Positions 31,659-41,215 are shown, counted from the stretch's first letter. The stretch is DNA of 64,000 nt from Candidatus Aenigmatarchaeota archaeon (GCA_016432325.1 CP066684.1:393018-457017), one strand, 5' to 3'. The notes: a model not told the origin generated them from the letters alone. A program made the numbers and translations.

Positions 31659-32390
31659 ATGAAAGGACTCTCCCCTGTCATAGCCGCGGTCTTCGTACTG
31701 GCCATTTCGCTCGCCGCGATAGTCATAGTCCTCAAGGTCGGCATCCCCTCCTTCACCGAGGCCCGCGAGTTTGCGACCCTTACGGAAGCTAAAGGGGTCC
31801 TGCTTGCCATAGACAGCGCGATACGGGAGGTCGCTTCAGAAGGGGAGGGCAGCACGCGGCGCCTGCAGCTGCGCATCACCGACGGGACGTACGTGATAGA
31901 CAACAAGAGCCAAGAGGTGCGTTTCGAGCTGCAAACGGAGTCTGAAATCGTCGCGCCCTGCGTCGGCGTCCGCGAGGGCCCGATACTGATTAATTCCGGC
32001 GGCGACGTCACCGGCGCCGAACGGGACGAGAACAACGACGGCATCACCGATCTCATTCTGGAGAACTCCAAGATGATGCTGGTGATAAACAAGACAGGCA
32101 CGTCCGCCAGCCTCGCCGCGGTCGACACAGGCAAATTGATTTTGAAGATGTGGATAAAGGGCCCCAACGTCAACGTCACGCCGAGCGACTCCACGATACG
32201 GCTCGATAACGTAGCCAACTCCAACCGCGGTTCGGGATACACGGAACTTCTCGACTCCGGAACGAAGATGGGACGCGGCCGCATACGCGCGCATCTCGAG
32301 AACGCGGGCGGCATAGACTACGACGTAATCTACAACCTGTTTTGCGGCGACTACGTGCGCATAGACGTGCAGAACGCGGTCTACAGGTGA
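31659..32390 (+). CDS. Archaeal pilin-like protein
   Basis: 243 aa. N-terminus MKGLSPVIAAVFVLAISLAAIVIVLKVG with a two-residue leader before G-L, the shortest in the set. The larger ectodomain contains a helix after the hydrophobic core and then a beta-rich part (LQLRITDGTYVIDNKS; two cysteines). Probably a minor pilin. Starts 7 nt after the previous stop, in the same transcript. Confidence 0.8.
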   Translation: MKGLSPVIAAVFVLAISLAAIVIVLKVGIPSFTEAREFATLTEAKGVLLAIDSAIREVASEGEGSTRRLQLRITDGTYVIDNKSQEVRFELQTESEIVAPCVGVREGPILINSGGDVTGAERDENNDGITDLILENSKMMLVINKTGTSASLAAVDTGKLILKMWIKGPNVNVTPSDSTIRLDNVANSNRGSGYTELLDSGTKMGRGRIRAHLENAGGIDYDVIYNLFCGDYVRIDVQNAVYR

Positions 32391-32394
32391 TTGC

Positions 32395-32985
32395 GTGCGC
32401 GCCCTCTTCTTCGCCGCGCTTGTCCTGTGTCTAATTGCCCTGCTTCCGGCGCAAGCCTTGGCAGGAGGGGTATTCCAGACAAAGCTCGTCCTGAACTACA
32501 GTATAAGCGTGAACGACACCGTATACATCGGAGAGAACCGAAGCCCGGCCACGAACGTCTGGTATCCGAACAACCTGACCAAACGGTTCGCGTGCACGCA
32601 GAACGCCACCATAGCATCGAGCCCGGTTGCAGTCGTGCTCGCTTCAGGAGGTGGCTTCCGCAACCTCAACTACACGAACAGCACGCACAACCGCACCGTC
32701 GAAATAACCCAAGACTACGGCTCGCCGTTCTACATCTTCGCGGCTGACACGAACTGCACGCGCATCATCAAGAACTACCCGGCGATAGAGGATGGCCGCG
32801 TGGCTGTCATGGGCAGCGTGCCTGACGTGTCAACCACGGGCATCGTTGCGTGGATTCCGTACGCGCGCATCAACATCACCCTGCCGCTCAGCATGCCAAA
32901 AGGCACGTGGGACCTCATTGTGCAGAACAACGGAACGGCGCGCAACATCAGCAGCGTATGGTTCAGGCTGCTGGGACATGAGTAG
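32395..32985 (+). CDS. Secreted protein homologous to the C-terminal domain of the 32997 protein
   Basis: 196 aa from GTG 32395, with a Sec-type signal peptide (LFFAALVLCLIALLPAQALAG). The mature domain (LVLNYSISVNDTVYI... RFACTQNATIASSP... VEITQDYGSPFYIFAADTNC... RINITLPLSMPKGTWDLIVQ) follows the same order of blocks as the last 160 residues of the next protein (RLNFSVGAINN... RWSCVQDT... NITQKVAESTYLAYANGTC...). It looks like a stand-alone version of that module. Two to three conserved Cys. Function unknown; probably a cell-surface or pilus-associated domain. Confidence 0.7.
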   Translation: MRALFFAALVLCLIALLPAQALAGGVFQTKLVLNYSISVNDTVYIGENRSPATNVWYPNNLTKRFACTQNATIASSPVAVVLASGGGFRNLNYTNSTHNRTVEITQDYGSPFYIFAADTNCTRIIKNYPAIEDGRVAVMGSVPDVSTTGIVAWIPYARINITLPLSMPKGTWDLIVQNNGTARNISSVWFRLLGHE

Positions 32986-32996
32986 GAGGCGTGAAG

Positions 32997-35900
32997 ATGC
33001 GGTTTAAGCTGATCGCCATGTTTCTCGTTCTCCTGATAGCGCCGTCGCTCGTGCTGGCGGCCAACACGGCATCCGGCCCGTACAAGGGGGACGTCTATCT
33101 GAAGATATCGAAGGACGTGGGCGGTGATTCCCTGACGTACAAGCTCACGACCTCGTCCACGGAAGGCGCGGCCGCGAGCCCGCAGAACAACCCGTGGGAA
33201 CTGGAAGCCGGCGGGAACATCACGTTCAGGCTGCTCACGGCCACGGCAGGAACCGTCCCTACGTGCAACAACGTCGGCCCGGACAACCCTTGCGTATACT
33301 CGATAGTCATGTACTATGACAACGCCACGAGCGACAACAACATCATACGTGTCATCAGCAACAGCACGTCGGCGTTCGCCAACAACACTCTGATTAACGT
33401 CTACGCCACGAGCGACGGCACGTCAACCGGCGCGCCCCGTGCCGGAGTGTTTCGCCTGCGCATGCGCGCCAAGTCCGTTGCGGACACTGAAGTTACGGAC
33501 TACGACGCGTCGTCGGACGTGGGAATAACAGACACGACGCAACAGCTCACCTACGATGCGGCGTTCGCGAAGGGCTTCGCCCGCGCGCGTTTCAACGTGA
33601 CGAACTTCACCGCTTACAAGGACTCGGCGTACGCAACAAACGACACGCGCTTCATGCGCGGGGAAACGGTCTATTTGGAATTCAAGACGGATGCGTCAGC
33701 ATGGAACACCACAGGCGTGGAGACCGTAGTTCTGACCATCGAGGGAACCGGTTCTACGCTGGCGTCGTTCGCGTCGAACGCAACGTACGCGAACAACACG
33801 TACCGCGCGACATGGGCGATGCCTGTGGACGCCGACCTGAACCAGTACAGGACGACGCTGAGTATAACAGGGACATCCAAAGCATTCGTGGGCACGTACA
33901 CGGACCAGTTCTCCGGGCAGACCGAGGATCTGGTGCTGAACAACGGCTCTACGGTGACGCTTAGCGGAACTCTAACGTACAGAGAGATAGTGATAAGCAA
34001 CGGCAAGATAGCGGTTGACGGTTCCCTGACGCTCCGCGCGGACAAAGGAATCATCGTTCAGGCAGGCACATTCATCAACGCCACAGGACGCGGGGATTCT
34101 GGCGGAGTGGGCGGGGTTGGCAGCGAGGACTGCGCTCTCGGAAACCACGCAGATGACGGCGTAGGAGACGGTAAGGGAACGGCAGGCGTTTCGACTCCTA
34201 GCGCGCAGGGCGGAGCTGCGGGAGGTGCAGGAGGTCACGGAGGAGCTGGGTCAGGCGGCATATCGGTTCCCGCCACGGCAGGAACCGGCGGCGGAACGCA
34301 TGGCAGCCAAACAGACAGAACCAGCAAGAAGGGGTCAGGAGGAGGAGGAGGAGATTATGGATGCAGCGTGGAGTCGCCGGGCGTGGGTACGTCTGTCGTC
34401 AGTGGGGGAAATGGGGGGGGAGGTGGAGGCATAGTCGTTCTTGAAGCCGACGACAACATTACAATATCAGGAACCGTGGAAGCTAACGGCGGCGCAGGCC
34501 AAGCAGGTAATGTAAGACTCGTCAGTCCTACCCCTGCAGCAGGAGGCGGAGGAGGTGGTGGAGCCGGAGGCACGATAATACTCAATTCTTCCAAGATAAT
34601 AATCAACAGCGGGGGAATTGTCACAGCCACGGGAGGCGATGGAGGCCAAGGCAAGAGATTCCAGAATTCACCAGGAAACCCCGACATCATAACAGATTGC
34701 TCTGGCAGCGGTGGAGGCGGAGGCGGAGGAAGGATAAAGATATTCGCCGTTGAACTGACCAACGGAGGAAGCGTACTCGTTACACAGGGATTTATGTTAA
34801 ATACAGAATGCGGCTTCAATAGCGCCGACGGCGTGACGGGCACAAAATACACCGAAGCCGGCGAGCAGTGGACCAACTTCAGCGCCAAGAGCTTCGGACG
34901 TTCGACAGACACTCTTTCAGATTTCTCCGTCAACAACATGACAGATCCTGACGCGTTCGCGACGACGGCGAACGCATCCTTCTGGGTTGAAGAAGAACTC
35001 CGCGTAACGCACGACTACGGGCCGCGCCTGAACTTCTCGAACAGCTCTGCGATAAACGCGTACGTCCAGCGCGGCGAGAACCTCAACTATTCGTTTGTCG
35101 TTCTCGACGAATGGAACCGGACGTTCGCGTCGCGCGAAATCAACGTCAGCGTCAACGCCACGGCCTTCGAGAGGAACTTCTCCACGGCGACCACGAGCGC
35201 CGCCGCACGCGTGACGAGCAACATCACTGTCGGCACGGACTGGCTCGATTCGTACACGAACACGACGCCCGGCGCGCTCGAGAACAGGAACTACACGTTC
35301 CGCGTGCGCTACCCGTCGAACGTCACGTCGGACGCTCAAGGTTCCGTTGGTTTCAATACGTCGCAGGACTACATGTTCGATGTGGATGACGAGCTGTACG
35401 TCGACACCCACGTGCAGAACACGACGACGCTGAGCAAGGATCCTCTGGACGACGGCACGGAACAGAGTTCATATGGCGTCGCGAAAGAAACCGCCTACGT
35501 ATGGGTTCACGTCTGGAACGTGCGCAGCGAGGAGCAAAATGACAAGAACGTCACGACATGGGTATACCACAACAGCAAGAGTCGCAGCGACCCAACGTCC
35601 ACGTTCACAGGCACGACAGGTTCGGATGGCTGGACCGCACAGCTAGGAAGCGTTGCGGCGCAGGTGCCGACAGGCGTCTGGTACTTCGACTCTGATGTAG
35701 GCGCGGACGCATACAACAATTCCGGCACGGACAATGAAGGCGTCTCGTTCTTCTCGGTGCCGCCGGTGAACGTGACGTTCCGCCTCAATTTCAGCGTGGG
35801 CGCGATAAACAACGGGAACCTTGCGAACCGGTGGTCGTGCGTGCAGGACACGGGCAACAGAACGTTCGTGGCGTTCGTCTTTGCCGGCGGCGAACCCCTC

Positions 35901-36230
35901 GCGACCGGACAGTACAACACCACCCCGACGGGCTGGAACGTAAACATCACGCAGAAAGTGGCCGAATCCACGTATCTCGCGTACGCCAACGGCACGTGCA
36001 CGAACGTGCAAAACAACGAGGAGGATATTAGCAAAGGTCTGTTCAAGAACAGGAACTTCCCCGCGTTCGCGACAGGCGACATCGCGCGCTACACGGTAAA
36101 GCTCGCGCTCGAATACGCCAACGTCCGTTTCAACAACAATTTGACGTGGGCGGAGGGTTCGCACAGGATTATACTCACCAACAACAAGACCACGTCCACT
36201 ACCGTCAACATCACGTCTAGCCGCCAGTGA
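32997..36230 (+). CDS. Giant secreted surface protein with glycine-rich insert
   Basis: 1,077 aa, paralogue of the 23231 protein. Signal peptide (LIAMFLVLLIAPSLVLA|A). Shared N-terminal domain, FMRGETVYLEFKT block, DYGPRLNFSNSSAINAYVQRGE, DEWNRTFASREI and YVDTHVQNTTTLSKDP blocks. Where the other protein has Asp-box propellers, this one has a long Gly-rich region (about residues 355-600, runs such as GGGGGDY and AAGGGGGGGAGGTIIL) alternating with short beta-like strands, suggestive of a beta-solenoid. It ends in a domain also found alone in 32395-32985. ATG 32997 has GGAGG 7 nt upstream. Rich in N-glycosylation sites. Confidence 0.85.
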   Translation: MRFKLIAMFLVLLIAPSLVLAANTASGPYKGDVYLKISKDVGGDSLTYKLTTSSTEGAAASPQNNPWELEAGGNITFRLLTATAGTVPTCNNVGPDNPCVYSIVMYYDNATSDNNIIRVISNSTSAFANNTLINVYATSDGTSTGAPRAGVFRLRMRAKSVADTEVTDYDASSDVGITDTTQQLTYDAAFAKGFARARFNVTNFTAYKDSAYATNDTRFMRGETVYLEFKTDASAWNTTGVETVVLTIEGTGSTLASFASNATYANNTYRATWAMPVDADLNQYRTTLSITGTSKAFVGTYTDQFSGQTEDLVLNNGSTVTLSGTLTYREIVISNGKIAVDGSLTLRADKGIIVQAGTFINATGRGDSGGVGGVGSEDCALGNHADDGVGDGKGTAGVSTPSAQGGAAGGAGGHGGAGSGGISVPATAGTGGGTHGSQTDRTSKKGSGGGGGDYGCSVESPGVGTSVVSGGNGGGGGGIVVLEADDNITISGTVEANGGAGQAGNVRLVSPTPAAGGGGGGGAGGTIILNSSKIIINSGGIVTATGGDGGQGKRFQNSPGNPDIITDCSGSGGGGGGGRIKIFAVELTNGGSVLVTQGFMLNTECGFNSADGVTGTKYTEAGEQWTNFSAKSFGRSTDTLSDFSVNNMTDPDAFATTANASFWVEEELRVTHDYGPRLNFSNSSAINAYVQRGENLNYSFVVLDEWNRTFASREINVSVNATAFERNFSTATTSAAARVTSNITVGTDWLDSYTNTTPGALENRNYTFRVRYPSNVTSDAQGSVGFNTSQDYMFDVDDELYVDTHVQNTTTLSKDPLDDGTEQSSYGVAKETAYVWVHVWNVRSEEQNDKNVTTWVYHNSKSRSDPTSTFTGTTGSDGWTAQLGSVAAQVPTGVWYFDSDVGADAYNNSGTDNEGVSFFSVPPVNVTFRLNFSVGAINNGNLANRWSCVQDTGNRTFVAFVFAGGEPLATGQYNTTPTGWNVNITQKVAESTYLAYANGTCTNVQNNEEDISKGLFKNRNFPAFATGDIARYTVKLALEYANVRFNNNLTWAEGSHRIILTNNKTTSTTVNITSSRQ

Positions 36231-36285
36231 GAGCCTAAAAGGAGCCTCGTCAAGGTTTATCAAGCCGTTCCTGTTAAAGGTCACT

Positions 36286-37638
36286 ATGTACTCGCAGCGT
36301 CTGCTCAAGATTTTCGGGGGCGCGGGCATAAAGATAGGCGACCGCATACGCGTTACGCGGGGGGGTCGTATATACGAAGGTCTGCTGATGCCCAGACCGG
36401 GCGCCGGCTCTCCGGATTGCATTATTCTGAAACTCGACAGCGGCTACAACGTCGGTCTGGCCTACGAAACCGGCGCAAATCTAACGAAGTCGGCAACGGC
36501 GGAGCCAAAAGCCGTGGAACGTGAAGCGAAATACGAACTTGGAAAGGGGAGTCATAGGGACGCATTCAATTTTGACTCTTCCAAACCCCCCGTGTCTTTC
36601 ATAACCACAGGAGGCACGATATCTTCAAAGGTTGACTACCGCACAGGCGGCGTCACAGCGCTGGTCGAACCGAAAGAACTGCTCCATCTCGCGCCCGAAA
36701 TGTCCAAGTTCGTCAACGTACGCACTTTCGCGAGCCCGTTCACGCGCATGAGCGAGAACATGGGCTTCGACGATTACGCGGCTCTCGCTTCCGCTGTGTT
36801 CAAGGCGATGAAAAAGGACGAAGGCGTCATAGTAACGCATGGAACCGATACTCTGCACTACACTGCCGCGGCCCTCTCGTTCGCGATTCGGGACCCCGCC
36901 AAACCCGTGGTGCTCACGGGCTCGCAACGTTCGTCAGACCGCGGCTCCACAGACGCTTCGATGAACCTTTTATGCTCGGCCATCGCAGCGGCATCGGATA
37001 TGGCAGAAGTGGGCGTCTGCATGCACGGCACGAGCGACGACGCGTACGCGCTGTTCAACCGCGGCACGAAGGTGCGCAAGCTCCACGCGTCAAGGCGCGA
37101 CGCGTTTCGTCCTGTGAACGCGCTGCCTCTGGCGCGCGTCTATCCGGACGGTAAAATCGAGCGTCTTTCCCCGTACAGAAAACGCGGGGAGGGTGTCACG
37201 CGTTTGGATGCGGAATTTTACCCAAAGGTCGCGCTGCTCAAGGCGTATCCGGGCTGCAAGCCGGACATCGTAGACTACTACGTTTCCAAGGGCTACAAGG
37301 GAATCGTTGTCGAGGCTCTGGGTCTCGGCCAGGTTCCGACAGAAACAGGCCGCTCGTGGCTCAACGCGATTCGCAAAGCGATAGACGGCGGCGTCACGGT
37401 CGTCTTCGCGCCGCAGACTATATACGGCCGCCTGAATCCGTACGTTTATGCGGAGGCGCGTCTCGCACACGACGCAGGCGTCGTATACGCTGAAGACATG
37501 CTGCCGGAGGTTGCGTACGTGAAGCTCGCATGGGTTCTGGGCCACACAAAAATAGCAGAACGCGTGCGCGAGATGTTCCTGACGAATATCGCGGGAGAGA
37601 TGTCGTCGCGCACGACGCCTGAGACGTTCCTCTATTAG
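36286..37638 (+). CDS. gatD: Glu-tRNA(Gln) amidotransferase subunit D
   Basis: Asparaginase-type subunit that releases ammonia for conversion of Glu-tRNA(Gln) to Gln-tRNA(Gln) in archaea. 450 aa. An N-terminal SH3-like domain (about 1-90: GDRIRVTRGGRIYEGLLMPRPG) is followed by the asparaginase domain with VSFITTGGTISSKVDYRTGGV (catalytic Thr) and GVIVTHGTDTLHYTAAAL. GatD-specific KGIVVEALGLGQVP follows. A TATA-like TTTATC lies about 30 nt upstream. gatE follows after 9 nt in an operon. Confidence 0.95.
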   Translation: MYSQRLLKIFGGAGIKIGDRIRVTRGGRIYEGLLMPRPGAGSPDCIILKLDSGYNVGLAYETGANLTKSATAEPKAVEREAKYELGKGSHRDAFNFDSSKPPVSFITTGGTISSKVDYRTGGVTALVEPKELLHLAPEMSKFVNVRTFASPFTRMSENMGFDDYAALASAVFKAMKKDEGVIVTHGTDTLHYTAAALSFAIRDPAKPVVLTGSQRSSDRGSTDASMNLLCSAIAAASDMAEVGVCMHGTSDDAYALFNRGTKVRKLHASRRDAFRPVNALPLARVYPDGKIERLSPYRKRGEGVTRLDAEFYPKVALLKAYPGCKPDIVDYYVSKGYKGIVVEALGLGQVPTETGRSWLNAIRKAIDGGVTVVFAPQTIYGRLNPYVYAEARLAHDAGVVYAEDMLPEVAYVKLAWVLGHTKIAERVREMFLTNIAGEMSSRTTPETFLY

Positions 37639-37647
37639 GTGCATTTG

Positions 37648-39489
37648 ATGGACGCATACGATTACGAGAAACTCGGCCTCAAGGTCGGCATAGAGATACA
37701 CCAGCGCCTGCGGACGCGCAAGCTGTTCTGCGATTGCACACCAACAAATGGCGAACCGTTGGCGAATATACACAGAAAACTGCGCGCCTCGGCCGGCGAG
37801 TTGGGAATGATAGACCCGGCGGCGCTATATGAACAGATGCGCGGACGCGAGTTTAACTATTCTACGTACAAGGACGCGTCGTGTCTGGTCGAGATGGACG
37901 AGGAGCCGCCGCATGCCGTGAACGCGGACGCGCTGCGCGCGGCCCTGCAGGTCGCGAAGATGCTCGCGTGCGAAATCCCGGACGAACTGCACGTCATGCG
38001 CAAGACCGTGGTGGACGGTTCAAACACATCCGGCTTCCAGAGGACGATGGTCGTCGGCCTCGGCGGTTCCTTAAAGACGTCGTTTGGAGACGTGCGCATA
38101 GAAGGCCTTTCGCTGGAAGAAGAGTCGTCCCAGATACTGGAACGCACAGAACGCGGAGTAAAATACGGGCTGGACAGGCTCGGCATCCCGCTCGTAGAGA
38201 TAGGCACCGCGCCTGACGCGCACACGCCCGCGCAGGCAAAGGAGGTTGCGGAAGCGCTGGGCATGCTTTTGAGAAGCACGGGACTCGTGCAGAGGGGTAT
38301 CGGAACGATACGGCAAGACGTGAACGTATCAATACGCGGAGGGGCGCGCGTGGAGATAAAGGGCTTCCAGGATTTGTCTATGCTTGACGCGCTCGTACGA
38401 AACGAGGCTGAGCGCCAGTACTCGCTTCTTGGCATGGCCGAAGACCTGCGCAACAGAGCCGCCAGCGCTTCGTCAGCCAAGGACGTCACGCGCGTCTTCT
38501 CGGCCACTCAGAACAGGATAATATCGCAAGCCGTTGCGAACAACAAGCGCGTCTATGCGTTTGTGCTCAAAGGATTCGGCGGCCTTCTGAAGCGCAAGAT
38601 ATCGTGGGACCGAACATTCGGACGGGAGCTGGCGTCGTATGCCATGGTGCAAGGCGTCAAAGGAATGATACACACGGACGAGGACATGGAAGGCTACGGC
38701 CTTACGCGGGAGTTCGGCGCGCTGCGCAACGAGCTGGGCGCGTCAGAGAAAGACGCCATATGCATAATCGCAGAAGACGATGAAACCGCAAAGCGCGCGT
38801 GCGCAGCTGTCATAGAAAGGGCGCTGTTCGCGCTGAGCGGCGTGCCGGAGGAGACCCGCGCGCCCAACGCGGACGCCACGTCGTCCTACGCGCGACCGCT
38901 TCCCGGAGGCGCGCGGCTGTATCCCGAAACCGACGTGCCGCCGATAGTCGTGGACAGGAAGGCTCTGAAAGCGATGGAGATGCCCGAAAGCCTAGACGCC
39001 AAACAGAAGCGGCTCGTGAAGATGGGCGTCCCCGAACAGGCGGCCCGGGAACTCGTGCGGTCGGAAATGATATCCATATTCGAGGAGGCCGGCAAGATAA
39101 ACGCCAAGAGGGCAGCCGAACTCCTAACGTCCACAATCACGTCCCTGAGGAGGGAAGGAGTCAGAGTAGACCGCATAGCGAGCGCGGATATGGTGAAGCT
39201 TCTGCGTGAGCTGGAAGGAATCCCAAAGGAGGCCGTTCTGGACGGTTTGAAGGCTCTGGCAGAAGGCAAGCCATACGCGACGGCCATGAAAACGGCCCGA
39301 ATGAGCGCCCAGGAGCTGGCCGACGCCGTAGACGAGGTAATACGTACGGACATCGAACTTGTCAACAGGGAAGGAGAGGCCGCATTCAAGAAGCTTATGG
39401 GCCCCCTGATGGATCGCGTGCGCGGACGCGTTCCAGGCGAGGCCGCGGCCGAAGCTCTGAAGAGGCGGCTGAAGAGTTTTCTGAAGTGA
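37648..39489 (+). CDS. gatE: Glu-tRNA(Gln) amidotransferase subunit E
   Basis: Kinase/tRNA-binding subunit of the archaeal GatDE complex, 613 aa. It starts YDYEKLGLKVGIEIHQRL, with the GatB/E cradle: DGSNTSGFQRTMVVGLGG, LEEESSQILER, GIPLVEIGTAPD, GTIRQDVNVSIRGGARVEIKG. A GatE-specific AspRS-like insert (about 270-400; SWDRTFGRELASYAMVQGVKG) is present. The C-terminal YqeY-like tail helix region ends RLKSFLK. The family start favours ATG 37648 with GGTG upstream. Confidence 0.95.
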   Translation: MDAYDYEKLGLKVGIEIHQRLRTRKLFCDCTPTNGEPLANIHRKLRASAGELGMIDPAALYEQMRGREFNYSTYKDASCLVEMDEEPPHAVNADALRAALQVAKMLACEIPDELHVMRKTVVDGSNTSGFQRTMVVGLGGSLKTSFGDVRIEGLSLEEESSQILERTERGVKYGLDRLGIPLVEIGTAPDAHTPAQAKEVAEALGMLLRSTGLVQRGIGTIRQDVNVSIRGGARVEIKGFQDLSMLDALVRNEAERQYSLLGMAEDLRNRAASASSAKDVTRVFSATQNRIISQAVANNKRVYAFVLKGFGGLLKRKISWDRTFGRELASYAMVQGVKGMIHTDEDMEGYGLTREFGALRNELGASEKDAICIIAEDDETAKRACAAVIERALFALSGVPEETRAPNADATSSYARPLPGGARLYPETDVPPIVVDRKALKAMEMPESLDAKQKRLVKMGVPEQAARELVRSEMISIFEEAGKINAKRAAELLTSTITSLRREGVRVDRIASADMVKLLRELEGIPKEAVLDGLKALAEGKPYATAMKTARMSAQELADAVDEVIRTDIELVNREGEAAFKKLMGPLMDRVRGRVPGEAAAEALKRRLKSFLK

Positions 39490-39580
39490 GACACGCAGTG
39501 CGACAAACGCACGACCCCTTATTAGAGACTCTGTTTTAAATACAGACTTTGCCAACTTTGAGTGAGACATAGTGCGACAA
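39485..39580 (+). promoter_or_regulatory. Direct repeats flanking the TATA of the AAA+ gene
   Basis: AGTGAGACA + 3 nt + AGTGCGACAA at 39485-39506 recurs as AGTGAGACA + 1 nt + AGTGCGACAA at 39561-39580. The TATA TTTTAAATA (39534-39542) lies between. The second copy sits near the expected transcription start, so these may be operators for an autoregulated gene. A 7-nt AGTGACA follows at 39582-39588. Confidence 0.5.
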
Positions 39581-39590
39581 GAGTGACATT

Positions 39591-40694
39591 ATGAGCGAGG
39601 CCTGGTTTTCGCAGTTCGGATGGAACGAGAATCCATTTAAAATACAGCCCGATCCTGAGCATGTCGTTGGTTTCGTCGACCTGCGCGCGCGAATAATGGC
39701 TTACGTCGAGTCTCATGACCCGTTCCTCATAGTAGGCCCCACAGGCGCCGGCAAAACGACGCTCCTGTTATGGACGGCCACGCAGACAAACGCGCGATAC
39801 GTATACCACAACTTCCTCGACGAGCGCAGCGACGCGTCCTTGAGACGCAAGGTACGCGGCGGGTTGCTGGGATTCTTCGACCGACGCCCTATCATAGCAC
39901 TTCTGGACGAAGTACAGGAGATGGCGCCCGAAACAGCACGCTACCTTAGAGGTATCTTCGACCAACACGGCATACAGTCAGTGGTAATGGCCGCGATGAC
40001 AGACAAGCTCCCCAACCTTGAAGAACCTTTACTCTCGCGCATAGGCGAGAGGAAAATATACGTGCGCAACGTGGATGAGCGCGAGTCCATGCAGATTATC
40101 AGGCAACGCGTCTTCGCGAAGGGCAAGGACAATCCGTTTGACGAGGATGCGCTGCGCATCGCGTTCGCATACGCGGAGTATTCTCCCAGAAAGATACTGG
40201 AGACCTGCGAAAAGCTATGCATCGACGGCGCGTCGAAGGGAAAGACCCGCATAGACGCGGACTTCGCGTCGCTCGTCCTGAAACCGAAGGAGCCGACGCT
40301 CGCCGCGGTCAAGAACGCCATCGTGACTCCTCCCTCCGGCGAGATAAAGCGTCTCGTGCGCGAGAAGCTCAGGAAGATAATGGAGTCCGATGCCGGAACG
40401 GAGATAAGGAAGACACCTCCCGCAACGCCGATAGTCCAGACCGTCAAGCCTGCGACCGTCGTGGACGCCCTTTCGCCGACACAAAGAAAAATATACGAGG
40501 CGTTGCGCGCCAAGGACATGACGACCGATGAACTGGCCCGCGCCGTAGGCATCACGCGCGCCTCGGCTGCCAAGCAGTTGTCGCGTCTCGCCCTGAACAC
40601 GGATGCAGAGCTTCTGACGTCCAGGGGAATAACAAAACCTCTGGTGGTCCAGAAAGGCAGCGGCCGCCCTGTCGTTTACGGAGTGAACAGCTAA
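39591..40694 (+). CDS. AAA+ ATPase with C-terminal winged helix
   Basis: 367 aa. The AWFSQFGWNENPFKIQPDPEHVVGF opening resembles ExeA/Orc1-type ATPases. Walker A is GPTGAGKTT (49-57), Walker B is ALLDEVQEM (103-111), and a sensor-like region with SRIGERKIYV lies before a helical lid. After a linker (about 245-290) the C-terminal wHTH (SPTQRKIYEALRAKDMTTDELARAVGITRASAAKQLSRL) would bind DNA. It resembles Cdc6-like proteins but lacks clear Cdc6 initiator-specific motifs. It is more likely a DNA-binding regulatory ATPase, possibly autoregulated via the direct repeats upstream. Overlaps the convergent CBS gene at the stop. Confidence 0.75.
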   Translation: MSEAWFSQFGWNENPFKIQPDPEHVVGFVDLRARIMAYVESHDPFLIVGPTGAGKTTLLLWTATQTNARYVYHNFLDERSDASLRRKVRGGLLGFFDRRPIIALLDEVQEMAPETARYLRGIFDQHGIQSVVMAAMTDKLPNLEEPLLSRIGERKIYVRNVDERESMQIIRQRVFAKGKDNPFDEDALRIAFAYAEYSPRKILETCEKLCIDGASKGKTRIDADFASLVLKPKEPTLAAVKNAIVTPPSGEIKRLVREKLRKIMESDAGTEIRKTPPATPIVQTVKPATVVDALSPTQRKIYEALRAKDMTTDELARAVGITRASAAKQLSRLALNTDAELLTSRGITKPLVVQKGSGRPVVYGVNS

Positions 40695-41215
40695 ACAAGC
40701 GACTTGAGTATGACCTTCAGGATGGCCGAGTCGCTGATGACCCCAAGAACACGTCCCGCCTCGTCTATGACAGCAACTATCTCCACGTTGTTCTCATCCA
40801 TGACCGTCATCGTGTCGAACAGGCTCGTGTGGGGGAACGCCGCCGCTTTCTTGCGCATTATCTCCGCGATTCTCTTGTTTCCCAGAGAGAGGAACTCTTT
40901 CTCGTAACTGACGGCGCCATGACGGTGCTGGCTCAATTCGAGAGATTTTTCCTCGAACGCCTTAAGCATGTCGTGGTGGGTGACGACTCCTTTGAGAATT
41001 CCCTCCTGCGCCACAGGAGCCCCTTCTATCCCCTTTTCCACGAAAATGTTGGCGGCTTCGCGGATCGTCGCCTGCGGGCTAAGCACAACAAAACGCTTCT
41101 CCATGATGTCGCGCGCTGTCAGGGTTTCGAGCGCGTGAAGGGCCTCCGGCCTGGGTCCGGCTCCCATGGCGCCGAAGATGCTTTCCATGACTTCCTTTGA
41201 CGAACGGACTGACAT
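40691..41215 (-). CDS. CBS-domain protein
   Basis: 174 aa with two CBS repeats: TARDIMEKRFVVLSPQATIREAANIFVEKGIEGAPVA (about 34-90) and IAEIMRKKAAAFPHTSLFDTMTVMDENNVEIVAVID (about 116-170). CBS pairs bind adenosine nucleotides or SAM and act as sensors. No effector domain is attached; the first 30 residues could form a helix. Convergent with the AAA+ gene. Partner unknown. Confidence 0.85.
   Translation of the reverse strand: MSVRSSKEVMESIFGAMGAGPRPEALHALETLTARDIMEKRFVVLSPQATIREAANIFVEKGIEGAPVAQEGILKGVVTHHDMLKAFEEKSLELSQHRHGAVSYEKEFLSLGNKRIAEIMRKKAAAFPHTSLFDTMTVMDENNVEIVAVIDEAGRVLGVISDSAILKVILKSLV

Noticed and set aside
18148-36230. Archaellum operon (fla/arl genes)
   Set aside because: ATPase, KaiC-like and FlaJ-like proteins are present, but there is no FlaG, FlaF or FlaC/D/E, and the substrates look like pilins and surface proteins; platform is split in two TadC-type genes as in pili.
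39591-40694. Orc1/Cdc6 replication initiator and nearby origin
   Set aside because: AAA+ plus wHTH layout fits, but initiator-specific motifs and ORB-like boxes with G-rich tails are not visible; kept as a general AAA+ regulator.
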